A stretch of DNA of 15,446 nucleotides from JAVBLU01 sp031553225 (GCA_031553225.1 JAVBLU010000058.1:1-15446), one strand, 5' to 3'. Counted from the stretch's first letter, positions 1 to 7,446 are shown. The notes: a model not told the origin generated them from the sequence alone. A program made the numbers and translations.

Positions 1-464
1 GACGGCGTGTGCCCGGCGGATGCCCCCGGCCCGTGCGGGGCGGCGTGCGCAGCGCGCTCATAGGGCGTTCGTCCGTCGGCCGCGGGCGCGCTCTGCGCCC
101 CATGCCCGGCCTGCGCACGGCCGCCCGGGCCGGTGCCCGGCGGCGCGCGCCTCTCCTTGGCCTTGTTTGCGGGGGGGGCGGCGCGCGACGCCTTTTGCGC
201 TCCGTCGTCCGCGTCCTGTCCCGCCTCGCGCCGGATGGGCGGCAGGGTGTCCGGCTCGTCGATCGCCGAGGCGACGCCCAGCTTGCGCAGCGTCCGCATA
301 AACCATGCGGGCTTGTTGCGAATCAGGTGGGACAGGCCGTCCAGACACACGCCCGAGGCGATCAGCGCGAGGACGAGCCCTTTCCAGTGGCGCACAAACC
401 AAGGCGCTTCACCGCCTGCGGCAAGCGTGCGAAACAGCTGCAGGATGCGCTCCTCCAGGGCCAT
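1..464 (-). CDS. Hypothetical single-span membrane protein, 3' end cut by window edge
   Basis: The frame opens at ATG 464-462 behind a good SD (GAGGTG, 4 nt before the ATG) and stays open for 154 codons to the window edge, so the C-terminus is missing. Residues 1-28 look amphipathic (MALEERILQLFRTL, then PWFVRHWK). Residues about 29-48 are hydrophobic (GLVLALIASGVCLDGLSHLI) and probably span the membrane. A basic patch follows (RNKPAWFMRTLRKLG), and from about residue 75 the chain becomes Ala/Pro/Gly/Arg-rich low complexity, probably disordered. The basic stretch after the span suggests a cytoplasmic tail by the positive-inside rule, which is inference. It lies 124 nt downstream of cdaR on the same strand and may belong to the cdaA-cdaR transcript. 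I do not recognise the family and assign no function. The start and the membrane span are the firm parts; the low-complexity tail is less certain because GC-rich frames stay open easily. Confidence 0.62.
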   Translation of the reverse strand, partial: MALEERILQLFRTLAAGGEAPWFVRHWKGLVLALIASGVCLDGLSHLIRNKPAWFMRTLRKLGVASAIDEPDTLPPIRREAGQDADDGAQKASRAAPPANKAKERRAPPGTGPGGRAQAGHGAQSAPAADGRTPYERAAHAAPHGPGASAGHTP

Positions 465-511
465 GCTTCACCTCGGCCTCTCATGTTCTGCTCGGCTTAC
501 GCGCCCGCCCG

Positions 512-535
512 TACGGCCCCGCCGGCGCGGCCGTA
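512..535 (-). repeat. Inverted repeat in the cdaR-downstream gap
   Basis: TACGGCC at 512-518 and GGCCGTA at 529-535 form a 7-bp perfect stem with a 10-nt GC-rich loop. It lies between cdaR and the next gene on the same strand. No T-run follows on either strand, so it is not a classical terminator. It could be a processing or stability hairpin, or chance in GC-rich DNA. Confidence 0.3.
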
Positions 536-588
536 TGCCAAAGTCTGCTGCCGCGCGCATGCGGGCGGCCTGGCAGCCGGGGCGGCGG

Positions 589-1878
589 TCATTCCTGCCG
601 GGTGATCACCACGCGCACGAAGTACTGGTCCATGTCCACCACGAAGCGCCCGGCGTTGGGTATGGCATACTGCACGGGCAGGGTATACTCGCCCGGCCCT
701 CGCCCGGCCGCGTCCACAAACAGGTTCAGGTCGGACACGCTGAGCTGCCGGGTCTGGGAGATGTACCCCGTCACGCTCAGCATCTGGATGCGCGTCGTGT
801 CCAGGCTGGCGGCGAACCCGTCGTCCAGCCCAATGACGCGCAGGCGCACGTCGGAAAACACGCGCCGCTCCTGTTCCTCGTCGATGCTGACGCTGACCTG
901 CACCTGCTCGCGCTCCATGTACACCGCGCCGGCGGGCTTCTCCAGCTGCGCCTCCGCCTGGAAGGACGCCTTTTTGCCTTCCACCAGCACGTGCCCCATC
1001 TTGATGGAGGTGATGCCGTCCAGCACGTTCTGCGGCGCGGCCACCATCACGCTGCGCGCGGTGATGTCCGTGGCCTTGCGCACATAGCCGCGCGCGGGCG
1101 AGCCGATGAGCGCGCTCTCCAGGTCGATGGGCACGATCTTGCTGGGCAGCACGGTCACGCGCAGCCCCACGTCCGCGCCGATCTTGAGCGACTCGCTGAT
1201 CACTTCCCCGCCCCTATCGTCCACAAGCACCAGCGTGCTTTGCATATCCAGGCTTTCCTTCAGCGTGGAAAGGTCCAGCCGCACATGCGCCGCGGCCACG
1301 CGCTGCACGTCCTGCGCCGCGCCCTCCACGGAAACCGAGGCGGCGCTGAGCGTCGGCGCGTCCATCCACAAATTGTCCTCCAGCGCGCCCGTTTGGATGA
1401 GCGACACGGGAACGGAGCGCTTGTCCACGCGGTCCAGATCCAGCGTGATGCGGTCGGGCGTCTGGCCCACGCGGGTCACCCCGTCCGGCAGGGACACCTC
1501 CACAATGGCGGTCTGGCTGCCGGGCTGGGTCATGCGCGATACGTCCACGTAGGCGGTAAAGCTCTCCACATGCACGTCGCGGTAACGCGAATTGGGCATG
1601 GACACCGTCACGCGCACGCCGTCGGGCAGAATGTCGGCTATCTCGCCGTCCACCATCGTCAGGTTCCGGCTCACAAGGGTGTCAAGGCCCAACCACTCCA
1701 CCCTCTGCGCGGGAATGTGCAGCTCCTTCTTGCGCACCGGGTCGCGGCTCTCGGTGATCATCACCCACATAAGCACGGACAGCAGAAGCGCCGTGAGCTT
1801 CAGCCCCGGGCTAACGGTGATGAAGCGGCGCAGGTGCGAGAAAACCTGTTTCGCGCGGGTCAGGAATGCGTCACGCAT
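589..1878 (-). CDS. cdaR: CdaR (YbbR-domain) regulator of the diadenylate cyclase CdaA
   Basis: A 429-residue protein with one N-terminal membrane span at about residues 25-42 (PGLKLTALLLSVLMWVMI) and a long beta-rich extracytoplasmic region that divides into about four YbbR repeats. The last two are the clearest: one around ARGYVRKATDITARSVMVAAP, and the C-terminal one ending in YFVRVVITRQE. In Firmicutes, CdaR binds membrane-bound CdaA and modulates c-di-AMP synthesis. The length fits the family (roughly 400-480). I chose ATG 1878, which overlaps the end of cdaA by 8 nt, has a purine-rich SD (GGGGGAAGGG) just upstream, and puts the membrane span at the usual place. An in-frame upstream start at 1974 would add 32 Cys/Arg-rich residues lying wholly within cdaA and is unlikely. 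The overlap implies translational coupling with cdaA. The identification is firm. Confidence 0.93.
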   Translation of the reverse strand: MRDAFLTRAKQVFSHLRRFITVSPGLKLTALLLSVLMWVMITESRDPVRKKELHIPAQRVEWLGLDTLVSRNLTMVDGEIADILPDGVRVTVSMPNSRYRDVHVESFTAYVDVSRMTQPGSQTAIVEVSLPDGVTRVGQTPDRITLDLDRVDKRSVPVSLIQTGALEDNLWMDAPTLSAASVSVEGAAQDVQRVAAAHVRLDLSTLKESLDMQSTLVLVDDRGGEVISESLKIGADVGLRVTVLPSKIVPIDLESALIGSPARGYVRKATDITARSVMVAAPQNVLDGITSIKMGHVLVEGKKASFQAEAQLEKPAGAVYMEREQVQVSVSIDEEQERRVFSDVRLRVIGLDDGFAASLDTTRIQMLSVTGYISQTRQLSVSDLNLFVDAAGRGPGEYTLPVQYAIPNAGRFVVDMDQYFVRVVITRQE

Positions 1879-2731
1879 GGCCCTTCCCCCTTTTGAACAG
1901 GCGGCCAAGGCGCGTTGGGCCGCCCTCGCCTGCGCCGTAAATCGGGTCGAGCACCTCGCGCAGCGTTTTTTCATTGATGTAGCGCTGCAGCCGCCCGCCG
2001 CGCGCCAGGGAAATCACGCCGGATTCCTCGGACACGATGAGGGAGAGCGCGTCGCTTTGCTCGGTCACCCCGATGCCCGCGCGGTGGCGCGTGCCCAGCT
2101 CGCGGGAGATACCCGTGTCCTCGGTGAGATGCAAAAAGCACGCGGCGGCCACGACGCGCTCGCCCAGGAGCACCACCGCGCCGTCGTGCAGGGGGGTGTT
2201 GGGTTCGAAGATGTTCTCCAGAAGCTGCGAGGAGATGAGCGCGTCCACAGGGGTGCCCGTCTCGGTCACGTCGCCCAGGGCGGTTTTGCCCTGGATGACG
2301 ATGAGCGCGCCCACCTTGCGCTCGGATAAGTGCAGGGCCGTGGCCACCAGCTCGTCCACCACCCAGGCCGAGGCGCCCTCCGGGCGCTCCAGGGGGTGGG
2401 AGAGCTTCTCAAAGAGCGTGCCCCGGCCGATTTGCTCCAGCGCCCGGCGAATTTCCGGCTGGAACAAAATGACGATGAGGATGGAGCCCGTGGAGAGGAT
2501 GTACTTGAACACGTCGCCCAGGACGGTAAAGCCGACCTGCTCCACCACCCAGTTGACGAGCAGCAGCAGAACAACGCCCTTGAGCACCTGGCTAGCGCGC
2601 GTTTGGCTGGCCATGCGCAAAATCTGATAGATGAGCACAGCCACGATGACCATGTCCAGCGCGTCCACCAGTCCCATGGAACGCACCATGTCCACAAGCA
2701 GCAGGTACACCGATTGCAGCCAAGCCGCCAA
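1871..2731 (-). CDS. cdaA: Diadenylate cyclase CdaA (c-di-AMP synthase)
   Basis: This membrane enzyme condenses two ATP into cyclic di-AMP, which controls potassium and osmolyte uptake and cell-wall homeostasis in Firmicutes. The 286 residues match the family length. The N-terminus carries three hydrophobic spans, at about residues 23-40, 50-66 and 73-92. A DisA_N catalytic domain follows, with the two diagnostic motifs DGA at 183-185 (in PLHDGAVVL) and RHR at 215-217 (in GTRHRAGIGV). The start is TTG at 2731, the only start codon between the upstream in-frame stop and the first membrane span; GAGG lies 5 nt before it. GTG at codon 8 is a weaker alternative. It overlaps cdaR. A 336-nt gap separates it from pepV upstream on the same strand, and I found no convincing sigma-A promoter there, so it may depend partly on read-through. 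Confidence 0.95.
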   Translation of the reverse strand: MAAWLQSVYLLLVDMVRSMGLVDALDMVIVAVLIYQILRMASQTRASQVLKGVVLLLLVNWVVEQVGFTVLGDVFKYILSTGSILIVILFQPEIRRALEQIGRGTLFEKLSHPLERPEGASAWVVDELVATALHLSERKVGALIVIQGKTALGDVTETGTPVDALISSQLLENIFEPNTPLHDGAVVLLGERVVAAACFLHLTEDTGISRELGTRHRAGIGVTEQSDALSLIVSEESGVISLARGGRLQRYINEKTLREVLDPIYGAGEGGPTRLGRLFKRGKGHA

Positions 2732-3067
2732 GCCTTCCTCACCGCCTAACGTCGCCGAAAAACCATAATCCCCGGCCGAATGGGCACCGCGAAAAAATGC
2801 TGATGAAGCGCCTTATCAAACCTCGCCGCGCATGGTTGGCGCCAAGGGCCGCGCCGCCCGCGAGGGCGTCGCCCGGTCTGCCGCGGCAGCCCTTGCGGGT
2901 TTGAGACGACCGGACCTCCCCTTTGTAAACTGATTTGATGCCGCGCGAGTTGCACGGCGGAAAGAATTATTTCGCGAATCGTACGGCCGTTTCCTGCGTG
3001 GCCGCCGCGGCGGAGCGCCGCAAAGCGCATGATCCGCCGCTTGGCTCCCGCCGTTTCGCCGGCGCGC
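2732..3067 (-). other. 336-nt non-coding gap / probable cdaA leader with a stem-loop
   Basis: No gene is supported here. Open frames on both strands lack an SD and protein-like composition. The main structure is an 11-bp inverted repeat, 2857-2867 against 2889-2899 (CCCGCGAGGGC / GCCCTTGCGGG, one G-U pair), with a 21-nt loop that includes most of the palindrome CTGCCGCGGCAG at 2878-2889. Nearby lie TTGGCGCCAA (2836-2845) and a GCGGCG/CGCCGC hairpin (3007-3021) just past the pepV stop. None has a U-tract on the minus strand. A minus-strand GGGGAGG (complement of 2915-2921) has no start codon within reach. The region may be a structured cdaA leader or an uncharacterised terminator/processing site. 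Confidence 0.4.
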
Positions 3068-4459
3068 TCACGTGCACAGCGACACGATGGCGCGGGCGTA
3101 AATCTTGGCGGCGCTGAGCATCTCGTCCACATTCACATACTCGTCGGCCTGGTGCGCGCCGCCCGTGTCGCCGCCCCGCCTGCCGGGGAAGACCGGCCCG
3201 AAGGCCACGCACCGGGCCATGGCGCGCGCGTAGGTGCCCCCGCCCATGGCGTAGGGCTCGGGGTCGCCGCCCATCACCTCGCGGTAGGTGGACAGGAGCG
3301 ACAGGATCATGGGGTCGTCCTTGGGCAGATACAGCGGCTCGTGTCCGCCCGCGTCGCTGGCCGTGCCCTCAAACGCGGCGGCGATGCCCTCCAGGGCCGC
3401 CATCAGCAGCTGGCGTGGCTTTGTGACCGGATAGCGGATGTCCAGGGACATGCAAAGGCCCCGGCTGTCCCCTTCCACCACGCCCAGGTTGCAGGTGAGC
3501 GGGCCGGAGGGCTCATCCGCGCAGGAAATGCCAAACCCCGCGCCGTCGCAGGAGGCGGCCGCCGCGCCGAACACGCGGCATATGGTGCCCGCCTGGCCCG
3601 GCAGCGTGCGCCCCAGCGCCAGCAGCAGCGCCGTGGCGGCGTTGCAGCCAAGCCCTGGCGCGCTGCCGTGCGAGCCCTTGCCCTCGGCGCTCAGGGTAAC
3701 GCCCATGTCGTCCTGCTCGGCCTTCACAGATGTGCCGCCGGGCAGCTCGCGGCAGGAGGCGAAGGCCGCGTCAAAGCCCCGAAGGCGCGCGCTTGCGGCC
3801 GCGGGCACCACGTTGGGCCGCTCGCCGCCCTTGATGGATACGATGTCCGGCTCATCCCAGGGGATGTGCACGCGCGCGTGCAAAATGCCTTTTTCGGCAA
3901 AACACACGGGAAACCCGCCGTCCGGGGAAAACCCGAAATCCGGCATGGGCGTTGCGGCCTTGTAGTGCTCCATGCAGCCCCAGCCGCTCTCCTCGTCGCA
4001 TCCAAGCACGATGCGCACGCGGTTTTTTAGGGTGTAGCCCGCGTCCAGAACGCTGCGCAGGGCGATGAGGGCCGCCACGGCCGGGCCCTTGTCGTCGCCC
4101 GCGCCGCGGCCGTACAGCCGCCCGTCCTGCAGCAGCGGAACAAAAGGCTGCGTTGCCTTCCAGCCGTCCCCGGCGGGCACAACGTCCAGATGGGCCAGGA
4201 TGCCCATCACCTGGGTCCCTTCCGGGCCGACGGTGGCGTCGCCCGCGTACCCGTCGAAGCAGCGGGTGGTCAGCCCGTACCCCTCGCACATCCGCAGCGC
4301 CTCGTCCAGGGCGCGGCGCACGGCCGGACCAAAGGGCGCGCCCGGCTCGGGGGCGGCCTTTACGCTGGGCACGGCCACCAGGGCGCTCGTATCGCGCACA
4401 AACCTCTCGCGGCTCTTTTCGATGATCGCGTCCAGCTCCTGTACATTGGGCATAGCCAT
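3068..4459 (-). CDS. pepV: PepV-type M20 zinc dipeptidase
   Basis: A cytoplasmic di-zinc metallopeptidase of family M20 that cleaves dipeptides, including those with an N-terminal beta-Ala or D-Ala in studied homologues. The 463 residues match PepV (about 470). The metal and catalytic residues are visible in order: H90 in AHLDVVPAG, D122 in GAGDDKGP, E156-E157 in CDEESGWG, D180 in SPDGGFP, and H436 in GAHQADEYV. HGSAPG at about 264-269 belongs to the lid/dimerisation domain. I start at ATG 4459 because a near-perfect SD (AGGAGGTG) stands just before it and MAMPNVQELD is a normal PepV N-terminus. An upstream in-frame start at 4507 would overlap fhs and ignore that SD. The gap to the fhs stop is 13 nt, so the two are co-transcribed. 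No signal peptide is present. Confidence 0.93.
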   Translation of the reverse strand: MAMPNVQELDAIIEKSRERFVRDTSALVAVPSVKAAPEPGAPFGPAVRRALDEALRMCEGYGLTTRCFDGYAGDATVGPEGTQVMGILAHLDVVPAGDGWKATQPFVPLLQDGRLYGRGAGDDKGPAVAALIALRSVLDAGYTLKNRVRIVLGCDEESGWGCMEHYKAATPMPDFGFSPDGGFPVCFAEKGILHARVHIPWDEPDIVSIKGGERPNVVPAAASARLRGFDAAFASCRELPGGTSVKAEQDDMGVTLSAEGKGSHGSAPGLGCNAATALLLALGRTLPGQAGTICRVFGAAAASCDGAGFGISCADEPSGPLTCNLGVVEGDSRGLCMSLDIRYPVTKPRQLLMAALEGIAAAFEGTASDAGGHEPLYLPKDDPMILSLLSTYREVMGGDPEPYAMGGGTYARAMARCVAFGPVFPGRRGGDTGGAHQADEYVNVDEMLSAAKIYARAIVSLCT

Positions 4460-4472
4460 GAACACCTCCTGT

Positions 4473-6122
4473 TCAAAACAAACCAAGGATGCCGCCGTCC
4501 GGCGCAATGTCGATACCCTCCGCGGCGGGAGCTTTGGGCAGGCCGGGCATGGCGATGATCTCGCCCGTGAAGGCCACCACGAACCCCGCGCCCGCCGACA
4601 GGCGCACCGAGCGCACGCTGATGGTGAAGCCCTCCGGTGCGCCCAGTTTTTTCGGATCGTCCGAGAAGGAGTACTGCGTCTTGGCCATGCACACCGGCAG
4701 GCCCTGCGGCAGCTTCTTCAGCTGCCCGCGAACGCCCGGCGCAAAGTCCACCTGGCCCGCGCCGTATACGTTTCTGGCGATTTTGCGTATCTTTTCCTCG
4801 TAGCTCGCCTCCAGGGGGTACACGGTGCGCAGCGCGGGCGGCGCGGCTTTGCAGTGCGCAACCACGGCGCGCGCCAGCTCCTCCCCGCCGGGTCCGCCCT
4901 TGGCCCAGGTGTCGCACAGAAAGGCTTCCCCGCCCGCCTCCCGGCAGGCGAGCAGCACGGCGTCCAGCTCCGGCTGCGTGTCGCCGGCAAAGGCGTTCAC
5001 GGCCACCACGCACGGCAGGCCGAACGCCTCGCGCACGTTGCGCAGGTGACGCAGAAGATTGGGCATGCCGCGCTTAACCGCCGCCACATCCGGCGCGCAC
5101 AGGTCGCCCGGGGCCCCGCCGCCGTGATGCTTCAGCGCGCGCACGGTGGCCACAAGCACGACGGCCGAAGGGGTCAGGCCGCCCAGGCGGCACTTGATGT
5201 CGATAAATTTTTCCGCGCCCAAATCCGCGCCGAATCCCGCCTCGCTCACCACGACGTCCGCAAGCCGCAGCGCTAAGCGCGTGGCGGCCAGCGAGTTGCA
5301 GCCGTGGGCGATGTTGGCGAACGGGCCGCCGTGAATGAAGGCCGGGGTGTGGGCGATGGTTTGCACCAGGTTAGGCTTCATAGCCTCACGCAGCAGCACG
5401 GCCATGGCCCCGTTCGCCTTCAGGTCGGCCGCGGTAACCGGCGCGCCCGCGCGGGTGTACGCCACCGCAATGCGCCCAAGGCGCTCCTTAAGATCAAACA
5501 CATCGCGCGACAGGCACAGCGTGGCCATCACCTCGCTGGCGGCGGTGATGTCAAAGCCGTCCTCGCGCGGCACGCCGCCGCTGCGGCCCCCAAGGCCGTC
5601 GATCACCGAGCGCAGCTGCCGGTCGTTCATGTCCATGCAGCGGCGGAAACACACCGTCCGTTCGTCGATCATCAGGGCGTTGCCCTGGTGCAGGTGGTTG
5701 TCCAGCATGGCGGCCAGCAGGTTGTTCGCCGCGGTGATGGCGTGCAGGTCGCCGGTAAAGTGCAGGTTGATCTCCTCCATCGGCAGCACCTGCGCCCAGC
5801 CGCCGCCCGCCGCGCCGCCCTTTACGCCGAACACCGGGCCAAGGGAGGGCTCGCGCAGCGCCAGCGCCGTCCGCTCGCCGATATGGGCCAAAGCGTCGGC
5901 CAGCCCCACCGAGGTGGTCGTTTTGCCCTCGCCCGCGGGCGTTGGGCTCATGGCCGTTACAAGCACGAGCCTTCCGCCGCGGTCGCCCGTCACCATCTGC
6001 GGGTCCACCTTGGCGATGTAGCGCCCGTAGGGCGACCAGGCGGCCGCCGGAAGGGCGAGTTTTGCGGCGATGTCGTCGATAGGCCTCAGTTGCGCTTGCT
6101 TTGCGATGTCCAAGTCGGTCAA
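4473..6122 (-). CDS. fhs: Formate-tetrahydrofolate ligase
   Basis: The enzyme activates formate with ATP to 10-formyl-tetrahydrofolate, feeding purine and fMet synthesis and, in acetogens, the methyl branch of the Wood-Ljungdahl pathway. The 549 residues fit the family (about 555). The phosphate-binding loop TPAGEGKT is at 61-68. The family signature EPSLGPVFGVKGGAAGGGWAQ runs from about residue 91 to 111, followed by NLHFTGDLHAITAANNLL. The start is TTG 6122 because it gives the typical N-terminus (TDLDIAKQAQLRPI) and has a GGAAAGGGG SD about 9 nt upstream; no ATG or GTG lies in frame nearby. A sigma-A promoter lies directly upstream. No other one-carbon genes are in the window, so fhs alone does not show whether the organism is an acetogen. 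Confidence 0.96.
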   Translation of the reverse strand: MTDLDIAKQAQLRPIDDIAAKLALPAAAWSPYGRYIAKVDPQMVTGDRGGRLVLVTAMSPTPAGEGKTTTSVGLADALAHIGERTALALREPSLGPVFGVKGGAAGGGWAQVLPMEEINLHFTGDLHAITAANNLLAAMLDNHLHQGNALMIDERTVCFRRCMDMNDRQLRSVIDGLGGRSGGVPREDGFDITAASEVMATLCLSRDVFDLKERLGRIAVAYTRAGAPVTAADLKANGAMAVLLREAMKPNLVQTIAHTPAFIHGGPFANIAHGCNSLAATRLALRLADVVVSEAGFGADLGAEKFIDIKCRLGGLTPSAVVLVATVRALKHHGGGAPGDLCAPDVAAVKRGMPNLLRHLRNVREAFGLPCVVAVNAFAGDTQPELDAVLLACREAGGEAFLCDTWAKGGPGGEELARAVVAHCKAAPPALRTVYPLEASYEEKIRKIARNVYGAGQVDFAPGVRGQLKKLPQGLPVCMAKTQYSFSDDPKKLGAPEGFTISVRSVRLSAGAGFVVAFTGEIIAMPGLPKAPAAEGIDIAPDGGILGLF

Positions 6123-6149
6123 AACACGTTGCCCCTTTCCATAACCCTC

Positions 6150-6178
6150 ATTATAACCACATCAGTCCTGCAGAACAA
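6150..6178 (-). promoter_or_regulatory. Sigma-A promoter of fhs-pepV
   Basis: On the minus strand, TTGTTC (6178-6173) and a perfect TATAAT (6155-6150) are separated by exactly 17 nt. Transcription would start near 6143, giving a leader of about 20 nt that contains the fhs SD. No riboswitch-sized leader is present. Confidence 0.8.
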
Positions 6179-6228
6179 GCGCGAGGTTCGCCGCCCGCAC
6201 GCCGATCGGGGCACCCGGCCCCATGCAG

Positions 6229-6261
6229 CACGGCGGCCGCGGAAAAACCGCGGCCGCCGTG
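6229..6261 (-). terminator. Perfect 14-bp GC hairpin between the spore protein gene and fhs
   Basis: Arms 6229-6242 and 6248-6261 are perfectly complementary (CACGGCGGCCGCGG and its complement), with a 5-nt loop that is T5 on the minus strand and A5 on the plus. It lies 24 nt past the stop of the spore protein gene and upstream of the fhs promoter, where a terminator is expected. However, no T-run follows the stem on either strand; the minus-strand T4 lies before it. It may be a U-tract-independent terminator or a transcript-end stabiliser. Confidence 0.55.
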
Positions 6262-6284
6262 AAAAGGAGAGGGCGCTCTCGTGC

Positions 6285-6476
6285 TCAAACGGCGCCCTTC
6301 ATCAACCTCGTGCGCACAAGCCCGCCCACGCGCCCCGTCTCGGCCGCGGTCAGCCCCGCCCAGCCGCACTCGATCACCTTGCCGAGCAGGCCGATCTCCT
6401 CGGCCACCACGTACTTCATGCGCTCCTCGGCGGACATCGGCCCTTCCCCGCCCGGCCGGTGTTTCTTGTTGCCCAT
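6285..6476 (-). CDS. Small acid-soluble spore protein, alpha/beta type (SspF-like)
   Basis: A 63-residue protein. Its core MKYVVAEEIGL, then GKVIECGWAGLTAAETGRVGGLV, follows the alpha/beta SASP pattern (K-Y/L-E-I-A-x-E-L-G ... G-x-V-G-G) and especially the SspF-like branch, which also begins MG-basic and has a second Met before the core. SASPs coat and protect DNA in the dormant spore. The start ATG 6476 has a GGGGTGG SD about 6 nt upstream. ATG 6437 is an alternative with its own purine stretch, but the longer form fits SspF layout better. The gene is 57 nt downstream of murI. SASP genes are normally transcribed by sigma-G in the forespore, and I see no good sigma-G promoter in that gap, so its expression is unresolved. 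The family call rests on pattern memory, not a search. Confidence 0.75.
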   Translation of the reverse strand: MGNKKHRPGGEGPMSAEERMKYVVAEEIGLLGKVIECGWAGLTAAETGRVGGLVRTRLMKGAV

Positions 6477-6533
6477 ATGGGGCCACCCCTTTTCCTTGGT
6501 ATACGGAAATAGGCTGGCCCGTTTTCCGGCGTT

Positions 6534-7301
6534 TTAACCGGGCGTATGGAGGAGCCGCCGGTACAGCGCAAGCGCTTCCTCGCCGCCGCTGGACAGGAGC
6601 GTGACACCGCCCGTTCCTTCCCCGCGCAGCATGCCCCGCGCCGCAAGCACCCGTCCCATCTGGCGCACCGTGCCCTCGTTTCCGTCCACTACGCGTGCGC
6701 AGGGGAAGAAGCCCTCAACGGCCCGCCGCAAAAACACAAAGTGCGTGCAGCCCAGCACCACCGCGTCGACGCGCGCGCCCGCGGCGGCAGGCGCGAGCCG
6801 CTCAAGCTCCGCCCGCACGGCCGGCCCGTCGGTCACGCCGCTCTCCACCAGGCGAACCAGCGCGGGCGCGGGCACGGGCACGGCCCCCTCGCCCCACGCA
6901 TCCATTAAAGCGCAAAACTTGGGCAGCCTAAGGGTGGCCGCCGTGGCGAGCACAAGCACGCACCCCGAGCGCCGGTGCAGGTGCGCGGGCTTGAGCGCGG
7001 GCTCCATGGCGATCACCGGAACCCGCAGCCTTTCGCGCAAGGGGGCCGCGGCCACGCTGGACGCCGTGTTGCAGGCGATGACGACGGCCTTTACGCCCTG
7101 CGCCAGCAGCTTGCCAACGGCGTCCTGCGTCAGGCGGAGGATTTCGCCCTCGTCCTTTTCGCCGTAGGGCGCGTTGCGGCTGTCGCCGTAGTACAGGTAG
7201 CGCTCGGCCGGGAAGAGGCGCACCGCCTCGCGCAGCACGCTTACGCCGCCCGCGCCGCTGTCAAAAAGGCCCACGCTCGCCTCCCTGTCCACGTCCCTCA
7301 C
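6534..7301 (-). CDS. murI: Glutamate racemase
   Basis: This enzyme interconverts L- and D-glutamate, supplying D-Glu for peptidoglycan. Its 255 residues fit the family. Visible motifs are the N-terminal GLFDSGAGG (11-19), YYGDSRNAPYGEK (37-49), ACNTAS with catalytic C77, and GCTHF with catalytic C185. The chosen start is GTG 7301, with AAAGGG a few nt upstream. GTG 7292 is possible and would give a more ordinary leader length, since the predicted transcription start is near 7310. Its promoter overlaps that of the divergent mgtE. The spore protein gene follows 57 nt downstream. Codon 10 (GTG) is too close to the first motif to be the start. Confidence 0.95.
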   Translation of the reverse strand: MRDVDREASVGLFDSGAGGVSVLREAVRLFPAERYLYYGDSRNAPYGEKDEGEILRLTQDAVGKLLAQGVKAVVIACNTASSVAAAPLRERLRVPVIAMEPALKPAHLHRRSGCVLVLATAATLRLPKFCALMDAWGEGAVPVPAPALVRLVESGVTDGPAVRAELERLAPAAAGARVDAVVLGCTHFVFLRRAVEGFFPCARVVDGNEGTVRQMGRVLAARGMLRGEGTGGVTLLSSGGEEALALYRRLLHTPG

Positions 7302-7316
7302 CGTCCCTTTCGGCCT

Positions 7317-7345
7317 ATTGTATCATGAAAAACAGCACTTGACAG
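7317..7345 (-). promoter_or_regulatory. Probable sigma-A promoter of murI
   Basis: On the minus strand, CTGTCA (7345-7340, 4 of 6 matches) and TACAAT (7322-7317, 5 of 6) are 17 nt apart. The start site would be near 7310, leaving a very short leader. The -35 element coincides with the opposite strand of the mgtE -35, so one polymerase should exclude the other. Confidence 0.6.
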
Positions 7346-7367
7346 CCCATAGGAAAAGGGTTATCGT
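7339..7367 (+). promoter_or_regulatory. Sigma-A promoter of the mgtE leader
   Basis: A perfect TTGACA (7339-7344), a 17-nt spacer, and TATCGT (7362-7367, 4 of 6 matches). The start would be near 7374, about 263 nt before the mgtE ATG. This implies a long untranslated leader. Confidence 0.65.
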
Positions 7368-7446
7368 AGGCTCGCGCGATAGGCCGCGCAAACAGCAGCC
7401 AAAGAGGCGACAAGGCGCGTTCTTTGGCGGAAAGGGAGGCGACGAT

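Noticed and set aside
133..1896. 587-codon plus-strand open frame antisense to cdaR
   Set aside because: It is His/Arg/Gly-rich without domain character and mirrors cdaR codons; GC-rich DNA leaves antisense frames open. cdaR has a membrane span, YbbR repeats, an SD and coupling to cdaA.
2901..2929. Plus-strand promoter-like pair TTGAGA-17 nt-TGTAAA
   Set aside because: The -10 has only 4 of 6 matches, and no plus-strand gene follows (the 60-codon frame at 2935 lacks an SD). An antisense transcript is possible but unsupported.
2746..3132. 128-codon minus-strand open frame between pepV and cdaA
   Set aside because: It overlaps the pepV end, has Arg/Pro-rich shadow composition and no SD at any internal start.
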